Shown: positions 1-9,537 of the stretch, in pieces | Layout: every line of letters begins with the position of its first letter | How positions within the stretch are numbered: position 1 is the first letter of the stretch | Position numbers and translations under genes: made by a program | NCBI RefSeq assembly: GCF_024721015.1 | Contig: NZ_JANAIF010000012.1 | Span: forward strand, 1-64,000 | Direction: 5' to 3' | From: Xenorhabdus bovienii | Lineage (GTDB): Bacteria > Pseudomonadota > Gammaproteobacteria > Enterobacterales > Enterobacteriaceae | DNA: 64,000 nt | Notes under the pieces: generated by a model | Databases searched by the model: none | What the model was told of the DNA's origin: nothing | The model's input: only the letters and a program-made list of their open reading frames with translations

Positions 1-53
1 GGGATGGGATAACGGTTATATGGAAGCACTGTTATTTAATCAATTTTAGCCGA

Positions 54-125
54 CTAAAATTTCATGCGTAACCCCTGGTTATCTTCTAAGGTTTTTGATT
101 CAGGCTTTTTATCTTGAATACTCAT
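54..125 (-). CDS. candidate 23-residue peptide, function unknown
   Basis: A short open frame of 23 codons starts with ATG at 125-123 and ends with TAG at 56-54. It is preceded by a good ribosome binding site (GAGGGAG about six bases upstream on the minus strand). The product begins MSIQDKKPES, is hydrophilic and charged, and ends in MKF. It has no signal peptide or membrane segment and no cysteine. I do not recognise it. It could be a small regulatory or precursor peptide, or a chance ORF with a lucky Shine-Dalgarno. The only support is the RBS and the clean frame. Confidence 0.28.
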   Translation of the reverse strand: MSIQDKKPESKTLEDNQGLRMKF

Positions 126-1131
126 ATTTACTCCCTCATTTAATCAACAATAAACATTGCTAAATAACATGAAGGCGGGCTACTTCTCCGCCTGTGAACA
201 TCAATAAAATAGGTTCATCAATACTGGAGAGAACTTCTGATTAGGATGGCACGGAATGGTTGGTGGGACATTAACAAAATCTATTTGCCTATGGCTGACT
301 GATAAAACTTAGGGTTTAAAGAGGATAATCCTCCCCTTTAACTTAACCCCTTGATTTATCCGTGGTCCTCACTTTGGCTCAGTTCCAATCGGACAAATTT
401 TTGGCTGATCGCGCCAATTGGGATTTGAAAGCCCATTTAAGTGAGAATGCCTATTTTGGCGATAACCCATTGATATCTAATCAGACGACAGATTTGTCTT
501 CTGCTTATAATTTGAGCGCTGATAATGTCGGTATGCAAAATTCAATATCCGATAATCGGACTTTGCACAACTCAATAAGAGGTGTGCCCAAAAGAGTGAG
601 CTAGAAACAAAGGGTTAATACGTTTTGTCCAGACCGTTATGTCCAAGTAATACGTTGAAACACAATGCATTTATTCCTTTTGTCCAGCACATAAAGTAAC
701 CATTGGGATTCTCCCAACAGTTGAAATAAAGACGAATTTACGGAAGAGATGTCTCGGGTGGTCAAAGTGACCACCTCGGAAAAATCAAAGGGTTAGCCTG
801 CTAGGGTGGAAATCATCACGGTTGCCGCAAGGTGTGATATCCCATCTTGGGTATGGTGATTTCCTCAACACCTTTTGCTCATGTGAGATTTTCACAACTG
901 AAAAATTTTTTGCAGTTGATGTTTTTGTACATGAGGGATCTTCCCGTATGCAACTGAATGGCTGACGACGAATTTCGTCGGTAGTGCAAAGTCATAGCGG
1001 TCATAGTGCTTAATGTGAACCCATCAAAATTGTGGCAAGCTCAAAATATGCCTAATACTATAGAAGTGGTCACTGAAATAGGATGCTTTGAATGTTTTTT
1101 TGTTTGTACATATGTGTGTACACACATGAAT
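126..1131. other. stretch without a confident gene
   Basis: No convincing gene is visible. The only open frame of note (362-604 plus, GTG start) has no ribosome binding site and no recognisable domain. Several small inverted repeats occur: GGCGG/CCGCC near 174-199, GGTGGTCA/TGACCACC near 752-775, and GGAAATCA/TGATTTCC near 809-874. The stretch lies just beyond the truncated end of the tccC pseudogene, so it may be debris of a rearranged accessory region. Confidence 0.4.
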
Positions 1132-1204
1132 TTATGAAGATATTGTTTGTATATAATATATTGTTTTTAATGTAATATTATAAATTATAACGTATTTGAT
1201 TATT

Positions 1205-2791
1205 ATGCCATCTGGCTTACCCGTTTCCCAATGCAAAACCCTGACTTGTGCCCGCCCAGCTTCGCCAAGTGTGATGATTTGTAATGATTCTGTGGTGGTT
1301 CCGTTATTTTGAGTGGTACGCAACTCTAATTCCGGCAGGTAGATAACCTGCTGGTGTTGCTGATTTTGTTCACGGATTTTGGTCATCCGCATACCATCGC
1401 TGCCATAGCGATAGCTTTCACTGATGGCCGAAGATGATACCACCTGTTGTAGCCTGCCGTGGGTATCCCAAATTAATTGTTGCCCCGGCAATAGGTTGAT
1501 TTGTTGACCACTTGAATTGAACAGGGTGTCGACCTTGTTTGGATCATCGGCCAATGAACTTAATACTCCGTGATTGGTGCGGTTTGATACGGTGATTTTG
1601 GTTGTGTGGTTATTCTGACTGTTGGCGGCGTTGTGTCGAATTTGGGTAAGATTGCCGCCGCGATCGTAATTGTAAGTACGGGTGTAGTTGGTATAGGTAT
1701 TGTCATCAGAGAAGCGATTAGGGAAAGGGGACTGATTAGGTTGCTGCGGGAGTCCGGCCATTTCACGGCCAGTTGCGCTCATCAGTTGGTAGAGAGAATC
1801 GTAAATATAGCGATTCTCCGGTATAACTTGTTGGTTATGCCAGAAACGCGTTGCTTCAGCATCATTGCTAACGATGATGACATTACCAACGGGATCGTAG
1901 TCATAACGTAAGTCCTGTAATAAGAGGTTATCAGATTGGCGACGAGTTTTGATTCCCATCAGGTGTTGGGTTTCTGGTTCATACGTGTATTCAGTGATAA
2001 CGCCGTTACCGTGTTCCTCACGCAGTTTCTGACCGGCGGCAGAGTAATCCAGTGCTTTGCGATCACTTGTTCAGATTGATTCCTCAGCATCAACCAACTG
2101 CTTTTTAATTGTCCGGCGATATTGTAGGCCAATCTTTGCTTATTGCCGCTGGCATCGGTTTGAGTCAGCAAGGCACCGGTGGCATCACTCTGGCTTTGGG
2201 TGAGGTATGCAGTGCTATCCAACAGAGTATGCCAGTGAGTTTGATCTTCATCTTGCCAGTCTGCATGCTGCCCTTCAGCCAATAATTGTTGAACTTGGCT
2301 CAAAGCAATACCGATCAGAGAGACGCTATCCAGTTGCGTGAGTCCGGCCGTATCGTTCGTGATGTGACTTCCGACACAGGTTGCTCATCAACGGACAATA
2401 AGCGGCCAGTTAGAGGTGCGGTTTCATATTGGTAGTGGTAATTGACTTTCTGTGCATTGATGATTTGTATGGGGCGGCCTTCGATATCATTCAGAGCGAA
2501 ACTATTGCCACTATCAACGCTTTTTGTATGCAGGATATTGCCAGACAGATCATGCTGCCAGTGGAAATTAGGTTGGATGGTTGGGTCAGCGTGTTGTACA
2601 TCATGCAGACGAGGATCGATACTTTCAACCTGATATCCTGAGATATTGTAGCGATGGTGGGTGATACGAACATCTGTATTGCCATCGGCTGTCGTGCGGT
2701 GGAATGCAATTTCGCGAATATTTTGCCCTCGGTTATCAAAAACATGGACGGTGGGTGTTTTGTGATAGAGATTGCAGTCAATATTTTGCAT
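1205..2791 (-). pseudogene. tccC-type (TcC) toxin gene, frameshifted and 3'-truncated
   Basis: TcC proteins carry RHS/YD repeats, close the TcB-TcC cocoon of Tc insecticidal toxins and release a variable C-terminal toxic domain. The product starts MQNIDCNLYHKTPTVHVFDN, a typical TccC N-terminus, after an AGAGGAAA ribosome binding site. The reading frame is in three pieces: 2791-2315, then a loss of roughly 25-30 codons around 2320-2350 (the next piece resumes at DTAGLTQLDS), then a frame change near 2045 (LDYSAAGQKLREEHG is readable in the new frame). YD-type repeats such as YDPVGN and YDSLYQL follow. Homology stops at LHWETGKPDG (about 1205), before the segment that in intact TcC gives the last YD repeats, the aspartyl protease site and the toxin. 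After that the frame runs into AT-rich sequence. No cargo toxin remains. Non-functional, with high confidence that it is a tccC relic. Confidence 0.9.
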
Positions 2792-3036
2792 GATTTTCCT
2801 CTTTAAGGGGGCTTATATGTAATAACCGTTCAGGAATAAGTGAATTTCGGGGGGTGCCAGTGTGCTATACACAATACAGGCTGAATATATTAATAATCAA
2901 CTGATATTAATAGGATTAGTGCCTATCATTCGTTAATCATATAATAAATATGGAGAGGGTGATTGCCAAAATCGGGGGATGACGAGAATTGGAGAAAAAT
3001 GAGAAAAAGGCATTGATAGATTTGTTGAATATTTGA

Positions 3037-3062
3037 AATCGGGATGTTAGGACACCCCGATT
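3037..3062 (-). terminator. stem-loop downstream of minE
   Basis: An inverted repeat (AATCGGG..TGT / ACA..CCCGATT, four-base loop) lies 50 bases after the minE stop. It has no long T run on the minus strand, so it is only a possible terminator for the min operon. Confidence 0.4.
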
Positions 3063-3111
3063 CATTATTGAGAAATCACCTGTTTAAATTAAATAACGCC
3101 ATTTGATAGTG

Positions 3112-3381
3112 TTATTTTGGCAATTCCTCAGTCTCCGGTAATGTTACATTGAGTTCCAGTACGGATATATCATCATCTTTTTGTTCAAACTGCACAGAGA
3201 GCATTTCTGGGTCGATTTGTACATATTTACATATAACGGCCAGAATATCCCGTTTCATTTCGGGCAAATAAGCAGGCTCGGAATCACCGCGCCGACGCTC
3301 TGCCACGATGATTTGCAGCCGCTCCTTGGCAATATTGGCTGTCGGTTTTTTTCTCGACAGGAAGAAATCTAACAAAGCCAT
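3112..3381 (-). CDS. minE: cell division topological specificity factor MinE
   Basis: MinE (89 aa, full length for the family) displaces MinC from MinD, stimulates MinD ATPase and drives the pole-to-pole oscillation that leaves midcell free for FtsZ. The N-terminal part ([20 protein letters not shown]) is the membrane-targeting and MinD-binding segment; the rest forms the topological specificity domain. It is the last gene of minCDE, only three bases after the minD stop, so it is translationally coupled. The reading is unambiguous. Confidence 0.98.
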   Translation of the reverse strand: MALLDFFLSRKKPTANIAKERLQIIVAERRRGDSEPAYLPEMKRDILAVICKYVQIDPEMLSVQFEQKDDDISVLELNVTLPETEELPK

Positions 3382-3384
3382 GCT

Positions 3385-4197
3385 TTACCCCCCAAACAGG
3401 CGTTTTAAAAAGCCCTTTTTTTCTTCTTCGATAAAACGGAAAGGCCGTTCTTCACCGAGTAAACGTAAAACGGTATCTTCGTATGCTTTACCCGCATCAG
3501 ATTCTTTATCCAGAATGACCGGCTCCCCTTGGTTCGATGAACGCAGAACAGATTGATCTTCCGGGATAACACCAAGCAAAGGGATACACAGAATTTCCAG
3601 TACGTCTTCCATACTGAGCATATCGCCCCGGTTCACACGCCCCGGATTATAACGAGTCAGTAGGAGATGCTCTTTAATCGGCTCATTAGCTTTTTCTGCG
3701 CGGCGTGATTTGGAGGCCAGAATACCTAAGATACGATCAGAATCACGAACAGATGAAACTTCCGGGTTTGTCGTGATAATTGCTTCATCGGCAAAATAGA
3801 GCGCCATTAATGCACCGCTTTCAATACCTGCTGGTGAATCACAGATAATAAACTCGAACCCTTGTTGATCCAACTCATTCAGAATTTTTTCGACGCCTTC
3901 ACGGGTGAGGGCTTCTTTGTCACGGGTTTGAGAAGCGGGCAGAATATACAGATTCTCGGTACGTTTATCTTTAATAAGCGCTTGATTTAATGCGGCATCA
4001 CCTTGAATAACATTCACGAAGTCAAAAACCACGCGGCGTTCACAGCCCATAATCAGATCGAGATTTCGTAGACCGATATCAAAATCGATAACTACGGTTT
4101 TCTTCCCACTTTGGGCGAGACCGGTAGCAATGGCCGCGCTTGAAGTGGTTTTGCCAACGCCACCTTTACCAGATGTAACAACAATAATGCGTGCCAT
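3385..4197 (-). CDS. minD: septum site-determining ATPase MinD
   Basis: MinD (270 aa) is a ParA-type P-loop ATPase that binds the inner membrane as an ATP dimer and recruits MinC and MinE. The deviant Walker A motif SGKGGVGKTT is at residues 9-18, the switch/Walker B region (FIICDSPAGIE) is near residue 118, and the C-terminal amphipathic membrane-targeting helix ends KKGFLKRLFGG. Length and motifs match enterobacterial MinD. It lies 23 bases after minC and three bases before minE. Confidence 0.99.
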   Translation of the reverse strand: MARIIVVTSGKGGVGKTTSSAAIATGLAQSGKKTVVIDFDIGLRNLDLIMGCERRVVFDFVNVIQGDAALNQALIKDKRTENLYILPASQTRDKEALTREGVEKILNELDQQGFEFIICDSPAGIESGALMALYFADEAIITTNPEVSSVRDSDRILGILASKSRRAEKANEPIKEHLLLTRYNPGRVNRGDMLSMEDVLEILCIPLLGVIPEDQSVLRSSNQGEPVILDKESDAGKAYEDTVLRLLGEERPFRFIEEEKKGFLKRLFGG

Positions 4198-4220
4198 GAA
4201 GCGATTCCTTGTTATAAGGG

Positions 4221-4904
4221 CTAGACTAAGGTTTCAATAGTTAATTCATTATTTACCAAACGTAATTTTGCAGCCTTGCCAACAAAATTTTCTGGAATGT
4301 TTTCGCTGAGCCAATATTGACCTGCAATAGAGCAGAGTTCAGCGTTTAAATGGGTGCAGAAAATCTGGCTTTCTTTATCACCAGATGCGCCTGCCAATAC
4401 TCGTCCACGTAGCACACCATATATAAGAATATTTCCATCAGCGATTAATTCTGCGCCAGCGCTGACATTACTGGTGACAATAAGATCGCTATTTGGCGCA
4501 TAAATTCTTTGTCCTGATCGAACCGGCGTATTAATTATACGAGTTTTTTTGAAAATAGGTTCAGTCGGTTTATTTTCTTGAGTAGGAATTTTCTGACTTT
4601 TACCTTCTTTCAGTAAAGGTAGCCCAGATTTTAGAACAATTTTTCGTTGTTCTTCATCCTGACAGCCGCTGATGCCAACAATGCGCAACCCGACAGATTC
4701 AACAGCACGATAGAGTGCGAGGAGATCGGCACCGGCTGGAAGATCAGATATATTGATTACGACGGGGGCATTTTTGAGGAATTCTGGTGCTTGCTCCATT
4801 TTTTCCTGCATAGCCCTTTGAATGACTTCCGGCTGGTCATCATGCAAATGAACGACCGAAAGCGTAAAATTACTGCCTTTTAGCTCAATTGGCGACTGTG
4901 ACAT
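4221..4904 (-). CDS. minC: septum site-determining protein MinC
   Basis: MinC (227 aa) inhibits FtsZ polymerisation away from midcell when recruited by MinD. The N-terminal FtsZ-inhibiting domain (about residues 1-105) is followed by a variable linker and a C-terminal beta-helix domain ([20 protein letters not shown] onward) that dimerises and binds MinD and the division septum. It is the first gene of minCDE. The promoter must lie in the 123-base gap shared with the divergent ycgL. Confidence 0.98.
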   Translation of the reverse strand: MSQSPIELKGSNFTLSVVHLHDDQPEVIQRAMQEKMEQAPEFLKNAPVVINISDLPAGADLLALYRAVESVGLRIVGISGCQDEEQRKIVLKSGLPLLKEGKSQKIPTQENKPTEPIFKKTRIINTPVRSGQRIYAPNSDLIVTSNVSAGAELIADGNILIYGVLRGRVLAGASGDKESQIFCTHLNAELCSIAGQYWLSENIPENFVGKAAKLRLVNNELTIETLV

Positions 4905-5027
4905 CGATATTTTGACTCAGCAAGGTTAAGTTCCCCAGAATCTGGGATGCGTTATTCTTAAATATAATAAGCATGTTATAGTTACTGAATTATTCAAGCA
5001 AGTCGCAGTGTTAATTTAAAAGAGTTT

Positions 5028-5303
5028 ATGACAATGATTTGTGTAATCTATAGAAGCCCAAAACGTGACCAGACATTTCTCTATGTCGAAAAAAAAGGTG
5101 ATTTTTCACGCATCCCTGAAGCGTTGCTGAAAACATTCGGTGAACCTCAATACTCCATGATGATTTCATTATCAGGAAGAAAAAAACTCGCTAATGCAGA
5201 TATTGTAAAAGTAAAAACTATGCTGAGTGAGCAGGGTTTTTACCTGCAAGTGCCACCACCAGTGGAAAGTCTGATGAGTGAACATCTGGCTGTAAATAAG
5301 TAA
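5028..5303 (+). CDS. ycgL: YcgL domain protein
   Basis: A 91-residue cytoplasmic protein of the small YcgL family. The conserved core [20 protein letters not shown] is at the N-terminus and [12 protein letters not shown] is in the middle. The biochemical role is unknown; the gene sits divergent from minC in many Enterobacterales, as here. The start at 5028 (MTMICV) is preceded by AAGAG; the second ATG two codons later is an alternative. The E. coli protein is slightly longer at both ends. Confidence 0.93.
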   Translation: MTMICVIYRSPKRDQTFLYVEKKGDFSRIPEALLKTFGEPQYSMMISLSGRKKLANADIVKVKTMLSEQGFYLQVPPPVESLMSEHLAVNK

Positions 5304-5352
5304 TGGCAGAAATAATCAGCAAGTGTTTGATCCTGAAGTGAGGAATTGATTC

Positions 5353-6438
5353 ATGAAATTAATCTCTGGTGTGACCTTATTGACAGCGACACTGTTGGCA
5401 GGGTGTACTTCATCGAATGGAAAAGTGTTGCAGGATCAATCCAGACAGGCTGTTGTGATACAGAAAGAAATCAGGGCGTTGGATGAACAATTTCCAATTG
5501 CCTCTCGTGAACCATCGCAATTTCCCGCCTATGTGGTTTTACTGAAACAACAGGCTAAAGAGCAGGGTTTCAGTGAAAAAACACGGGATCGTGCATTTGC
5601 CGATATTCATTTTATCTCGCGGGTTATTCAATCTGATCGTAATCAGCCGGAAAAGAAAATCACGTTGGATGATTACCTTAACCGCGTCCTGTCAGCCCGG
5701 AAGATTGAGCAGGGCGTCATCCAGTATCAGAATAACCTGCCCCAATTAGAGAGAATCAGCCGCAAATATGGTGTACCGAAAGACTATATTGTTGCTTTGT
5801 GGGGGTTGGAAAGTGGTTTTGGCAAAGTTCAGGGAAAGGAAGATGTCATATCGGCATTATCTACGCTTGCCTTTGAAGGTCGTAGGGAAGATCTTTTTAT
5901 AAAACAATTAATGGCAGCACTTGAAATCATAGAAAAGAAATATATTGATGAAAATCAAAGTTTGAAAGGTTCTTGGGCGGGAGCGATGGGGCAAAGCCAG
6001 TTTATACCGACCTCGTACTTGACTTATGCTGCTGACGGTAATGGCGATGGCAAAATCGATATCTGGAACAGTAAGGAAGATGTATTTGCCTCAATTGCCA
6101 ATTATCTGGCGAAGGAAGGTTGGCAACAAGGGTTACCGTGGGGTTATGGGGTTTCACTGCCTGCTGGTTTTGATCAAAACTTGGAAGGTATTAAGTTAGA
6201 GCAGGGGAAAACTATTGCTCAATGGCAGGCGTTGGGTGTTTCATCTCCCGATTTTGCCAGTCTGCCAGTGAATACCAAAGGCTGGATTGTGATACCGAAT
6301 GGTACTGAACAGCGAGCATTTTGGGTAACGCAGAATTTTCGTACTATCATGCACTGGAACCGTTCTTACAATTTTGCCCTTAGTGTGGGTATGATGGCAG
6401 ATAGTATTGGTCAGAAAACCTATTTCCTCACTCACTGA
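5353..6438 (+). CDS. MltB-family lytic murein transglycosylase, lipoprotein
   Basis: A predicted outer-membrane lipoprotein (361 aa) that cleaves the glycan strand of peptidoglycan to give 1,6-anhydroMurNAc ends. A type II signal peptide ends in the lipobox LLAGC (Cys at residue 18). The lysozyme-like domain contains YIVALWGLESGFGK with the likely catalytic Glu near residue 153, the motif GAMGQSQFIPTSYLTYA, and an EF-hand-like DGNGDGKIDIW loop as in Slt35/MltB. No C-terminal peptidoglycan-binding module is visible. It starts 49 bases after ycgL and may share its transcript; ycgM follows 35 bases on. The family assignment is firm; which Mlt paralogue it is was not settled. Confidence 0.93.
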   Translation: MKLISGVTLLTATLLAGCTSSNGKVLQDQSRQAVVIQKEIRALDEQFPIASREPSQFPAYVVLLKQQAKEQGFSEKTRDRAFADIHFISRVIQSDRNQPEKKITLDDYLNRVLSARKIEQGVIQYQNNLPQLERISRKYGVPKDYIVALWGLESGFGKVQGKEDVISALSTLAFEGRREDLFIKQLMAALEIIEKKYIDENQSLKGSWAGAMGQSQFIPTSYLTYAADGNGDGKIDIWNSKEDVFASIANYLAKEGWQQGLPWGYGVSLPAGFDQNLEGIKLEQGKTIAQWQALGVSSPDFASLPVNTKGWIVIPNGTEQRAFWVTQNFRTIMHWNRSYNFALSVGMMADSIGQKTYFLTH

Positions 6439-6473
6439 GAATCTGCTGTTGAAAACAGATAAGGAAGAATGCT

Positions 6474-7130
6474 ATGTACCAGCATCGAGACTGGCAGGGC
6501 GTACTGCTGGATTTTCCTGCCAATAAAGTGGTTTGTGTCGGCAGTAATTACGAGAGGCATATGAAAGAGATAGGCTCTAAAGTGACCGAAGAGCCGGTTA
6601 TATTTCTCAAGCCTGAAACGGCTCTTTGTGATCTCTGTCAATCGGTTTCCATCCCACAGGGATTGGGAGCTGTGCACCATGAAATTGAATTGGCGGTCTT
6701 GATTGGTTCGACACTCAAGAATGCCAGTGAGGAACGGGTCGGCAAGGCGATCGCAGGTTTTGCGGTAGCACTGGATCTGACATTGCGTGATTTGCAGCAT
6801 AAATTCAAGCAGTCTGGGCAACCGTGGGAAAAGAGTAAGGCGTTTGATGGTTCATGCCCCATATCGGGCTTTATTCCTGTCAAAGTCTTTAGTGAACCAC
6901 AAAATGCTCAGCTTTCCCTGACAGTAAATGGCGAATCACGCCAAAACGGCAATACGAGTGATATGCGAATGCCCATCATCCCATTGATTAGCTATATGTC
7001 GCGTTTTTTTACCCTGCGCCCCGGTGATATTATCTTAACGGGAACGCCTGAAGGTGTAGGGCCACTACAACCTGGTGATGTACTGAACGTCTCTCTTAAT
7101 GAGCACGTTTTAACAACCAGAGTGATTTAA
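6474..7130 (+). CDS. ycgM: fumarylacetoacetate hydrolase-family protein YcgM
   Basis: A cytoplasmic 218-residue member of the FAH superfamily, which typically hydrolyses or decarboxylates acylpyruvate-like beta-diketo acids with a divalent metal. The conserved signatures are VVCVGSNYERHMKE, the metal-binding H-x-E-x-E region (HHEIELAVLIG), the Asp in ALDLTLRD and the C-terminal RPGDIILTGTPEGVG. The start has an AAGGA site eight bases upstream. The physiological substrate is not deducible from sequence. It lies in the ycgL-ycgM-ycgN block conserved in enterobacteria. Confidence 0.93.
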   Translation: MYQHRDWQGVLLDFPANKVVCVGSNYERHMKEIGSKVTEEPVIFLKPETALCDLCQSVSIPQGLGAVHHEIELAVLIGSTLKNASEERVGKAIAGFAVALDLTLRDLQHKFKQSGQPWEKSKAFDGSCPISGFIPVKVFSEPQNAQLSLTVNGESRQNGNTSDMRMPIIPLISYMSRFFTLRPGDIILTGTPEGVGPLQPGDVLNVSLNEHVLTTRVI

Positions 7131-7139
7131 CAATGAGGA

Positions 7140-7586
7140 ATGACTGAACTTATGTCTCAACCTTTCTGGCAGGGGAAAACTCTGGAACAGATGACAGACC
7201 AAGAGTGGGAAGCATTATGTGATGGCTGCGGTCAGTGCTGTCTGCATAAGCTAATGGATGAAGATACTGATGCAATCTACTTCACCAATGTTGCCTGTAA
7301 TCAATTGAATATCAAAACCTGCCAGTGCAAGAATTATGAAGATCGTTTTAGATATGAGCCTGATTGTATCAAATTGACGCGTGAGAATATGGTTACGTTT
7401 GAATGGCTACCAATGACTTGTGCTTATCGTTTGATTGGTGAAGGAAAAAAACTCCTTCCTTGGCACCCATTAGTCAGTGGTTCAAAATCAGCTATGCATG
7501 CAGAGCGTATTTCTGTCAGACACATTGCTGTGCGTGAGGCTGATGTGGTGGACTGGGAAGATCATATTATGAACAAACCAGAGTAG
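7140..7586 (+). CDS. ycgN: UPF0260 cysteine-cluster protein YcgN
   Basis: A 148-residue protein with the CxxCxxCC-type cluster ([12 protein letters not shown], residues about 29-40) followed by further conserved cysteines ([17 protein letters not shown]), which suggests binding of zinc or an iron-sulphur centre. Function is unknown. It begins nine bases after ycgM and is almost certainly cotranscribed. The start at 7140 ([11 protein letters not shown]) matches the E. coli N-terminus; ATG 7152 is the alternative. An imperfect stem-loop just downstream (about 7600-7623) lacks a T run. Confidence 0.94.
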   Translation: MTELMSQPFWQGKTLEQMTDQEWEALCDGCGQCCLHKLMDEDTDAIYFTNVACNQLNIKTCQCKNYEDRFRYEPDCIKLTRENMVTFEWLPMTCAYRLIGEGKKLLPWHPLVSGSKSAMHAERISVRHIAVREADVVDWEDHIMNKPE

Positions 7587-7678
7587 TTATATTACTTATT
7601 GATATGAAAGGGACTTTATATCATATGGCTGTGTTTTGGGCATCTGTGGGGCATTAGAAATAAATCCTGTCACATAGT

Positions 7679-7745
7679 TAGCTATACTCCTGTGGATTCG
7701 TTCTCTTGCCGTCGTACTACAAATCGAAATCCATTGGTATAGCTA
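7679..7745. repeat. palindromic repeat element (REP/MITE-like)
   Basis: Two arms of about 21 bases are imperfect inverted copies: the left starts TAGCTATAC and contains GTGGATTCG, the right ends GGTATAGCTA and contains CGAAATCCAT. A 24-base loop separates them. The element sits in the non-coding gap between ycgN and the YadA-like gene, where REP-like or miniature mobile repeats are common. Genome-wide copy number cannot be seen from this window. Confidence 0.5.
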
Positions 7746-8012
7746 ATAAATTAAGATGAGGATTATAAGATATATATTTCATAAAGATTAACAATACATT
7801 AAATAAGCCTCGTAAAATATATTATATATACCCAATTATTTTAATTATTTACAATATTTAATTTTTATATAATGTTATAGGTAAATATATTTCATTATTT
7901 TTTATTATGAAGTTTGGTATTAATTAACAACATTTAATGTCAGTCTATTTTTAATATTTTATTGATTTTTAATAAAGAGTGATTACTTAACTTATAAATT
8001 AAGAGGTATAAT
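7746..8012. other. very AT-rich upstream region of the YadA-like gene
   Basis: No ORF is visible. The stretch is extremely AT-rich with many TATA-like tracts and ends in the ribosome binding site AAGAGG seven bases before the ATG at 8013. Such composition suits H-NS-type silencing of accessory genes (inference). A specific promoter cannot be singled out. Confidence 0.4.
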
Positions 8013-8651
8013 ATGTCTATTGAAAATATCAATATCAATGAGCAAAAAATTGGTAAAGATTCAGTTGTACTTGGACATGCGGAAGCATCGGCAGTACATG
8101 CTGTCGCAATTGGTGCTTCACCACGAAATTCTAAAGCCATCAGTGAAGCGGCTATTGCTATTGGGCAAAATCAACTTGCCGGTAAACAGGGAGATGCGAA
8201 CGTTGTTTTTCCAATTGCAATTGGCGCTGATTCTGTATCCAATGGCCTGGCTTCCATCGCTTTGGGGCAAAAGGTAACTGCCAGTGCATCTCAGGCCATA
8301 GCGATTGGTCAAAATTCCTCTGCAACAGAAAAAGGGAGTGTTGCATTAGGCGCAGATTCCATTGCGAACAAACCGAATGTTATTTCTGTAGGAAAATCTG
8401 GTCATGAACGTAAGATCGTGCATGTTGCTGCTGGTGATATTTCAAATCATAGTACTGAGGCGGTTAATGGTCATCAATTATATTCTGAATTGGCTAAAAC
8501 TAATGTATTATTGGATGAAAAAAATAAGCAATTAGAAAATAAAATTGAAACTCTGGAGAGTAATATAGCTAATCTTAATCTATTAAATAAGAACAATACG
8601 GATGATATTGCATTATTGAAGCAACGGCTTTTTGATGCATTAAATTATTAA
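8013..8651 (+). CDS. YadA-head-like protein without signal peptide or membrane anchor
   Basis: A 212-residue protein made almost entirely of trimeric-autotransporter passenger elements. Residues about 15-125 hold YadA head repeats of the AxAIGxxSxA type (AVAIGASPRNS, AIAIGQNQLAG, SIALGQKVTAS, AIAIGQNSSAT, SVALGADSIAN). A neck motif follows (NVISVGKSGHERKIVHVAAG...EAVNGHQLY), then about 45 residues of heptad-like coiled coil ending LLKQRLFDALNY. It lacks what a real adhesin needs: there is no signal peptide (an in-frame stop lies upstream of the ATG, so no longer start exists) and no C-terminal beta-barrel. The RBS is good. It is likely a trimeric, beta-roll-forming soluble protein of unknown location and role. 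It could be a domesticated passenger fragment or a substrate of another export route. Confidence 0.8.
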   Translation: MSIENININEQKIGKDSVVLGHAEASAVHAVAIGASPRNSKAISEAAIAIGQNQLAGKQGDANVVFPIAIGADSVSNGLASIALGQKVTASASQAIAIGQNSSATEKGSVALGADSIANKPNVISVGKSGHERKIVHVAAGDISNHSTEAVNGHQLYSELAKTNVLLDEKNKQLENKIETLESNIANLNLLNKNNTDDIALLKQRLFDALNY

Positions 8652-8846
8652 TATAAAATGATTTTTGTTTTATGTTTTTTTGGTTATTAGCACTGTAGCA
8701 GTAATAAATATTATGTGATGATAACTCTCTATTTTCTCAAAATGGTTATCCATTCGATAGGAATATTTTTACGAAAGGTGTCTGTGGATTCAGGGTGGTT
8801 AAACTTCGCAATGACTTGTAATTCACGGGATGAGTCAGACATAAAA

Positions 8847-8878
8847 AATTGGTCTCAAATTATTGTTTGAGACCAATT
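8847..8878. terminator. stem-loop, likely terminator
   Basis: A perfect 13-bp stem (AATTGGTCTCAAA / TTTGAGACCAATT) has a six-base loop. On the minus strand it is followed directly by a run of T. On the plus strand it follows the YadA-like gene by 195 bases. It probably insulates this gene from the region to its right. Confidence 0.65.
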
Positions 8879-9012
8879 ATGTATGCGCATACCGGATATC
8901 ACCACACACCGGATTGCCATGAATATCGGATTTTCCTCTCGTTTTTCTTGCTTTTATCAGCCAAGAAAAACTGATAACTTGTCTGCTCCACAGTCAATAC
9001 AAGGAATGATAA

Positions 9013-9306
9013 ATGGCAAGTTATTTGGTTCGTGTGGAACTTTATGGCACGGGTTCTGATGGCTATGAGAAGTTGCATAACAGAATGACAGCAAATAAGT
9101 TCAATAAATCGATACAATTTCCTAATGGAAAATGGCATCGTCTTCCCAGTGGAACTTATATTGGTAACTCATCGCTAGAATCCCTTCAATTAGCGGAAAA
9201 AATCAAATCAATCGCGACCCCTTTTTCAAGCAAAGAACCGTCGATATTCGTCTGTATTTACAGCAATTGGAGTGCAGCATTGTATCCCGATACAGGAGCC
9301 GGCTGA
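9013..9306 (+). CDS. DUF2622/GhoS-like small protein
   Basis: A 97-residue protein with the start MASYLVRVELYGTGSDGYEK, then LHNRM...F.K.I....G..HRLPSGTY, a ferredoxin-like pattern I associate with DUF2622. That family includes the type V antitoxin GhoS, an RNase that cleaves ghoT mRNA. AAGGA lies seven bases before the ATG. A 27-residue hydrophobic peptide is encoded 231 bases downstream, which would fit a GhoS/GhoT-like pair, but GhoT itself is longer with two membrane helices. The family call rests on remembered sequence pattern only; the toxin-antitoxin role is inference. Confidence 0.5.
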   Translation: MASYLVRVELYGTGSDGYEKLHNRMTANKFNKSIQFPNGKWHRLPSGTYIGNSSLESLQLAEKIKSIATPFSSKEPSIFVCIYSNWSAALYPDTGAG

Positions 9307-9537
9307 ATCAAATCAAGTGTTTTATTGTTCAATAATTAACCCCAATTGTTCAAGTGAACATTGTTCTATTTCTGCCACAATTCAGCCAAGATCATATCAA
9401 TTGTAATAAATAATAGAATGGCATTCACACGACTTACCAAATATATATGGGGTACTGTTGGTGAGGATTTGAAGTCAGACCATCAGAGATTATCTCATGC
9501 AGCTATGCAAGTCTGTTTGATAATGAGAGGTGAAAAA

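Noticed and set aside
2..49. Possible 3' end of a plus-strand gene (GWDNGYMEALLFNQF, stop at 47-49).
   Set aside because: Only 15 codons are visible and no family is recognisable; it may be chance.
362..604. 80-codon frame starting with GTG.
   Set aside because: There is no ribosome binding site or known domain, and it sits in apparently decayed DNA; too weak to call.
700..900. Clustered inverted repeats resembling a structured RNA.
   Set aside because: The repeats are short, do not form one coherent fold by eye, and there is no promoter or T-run terminator.
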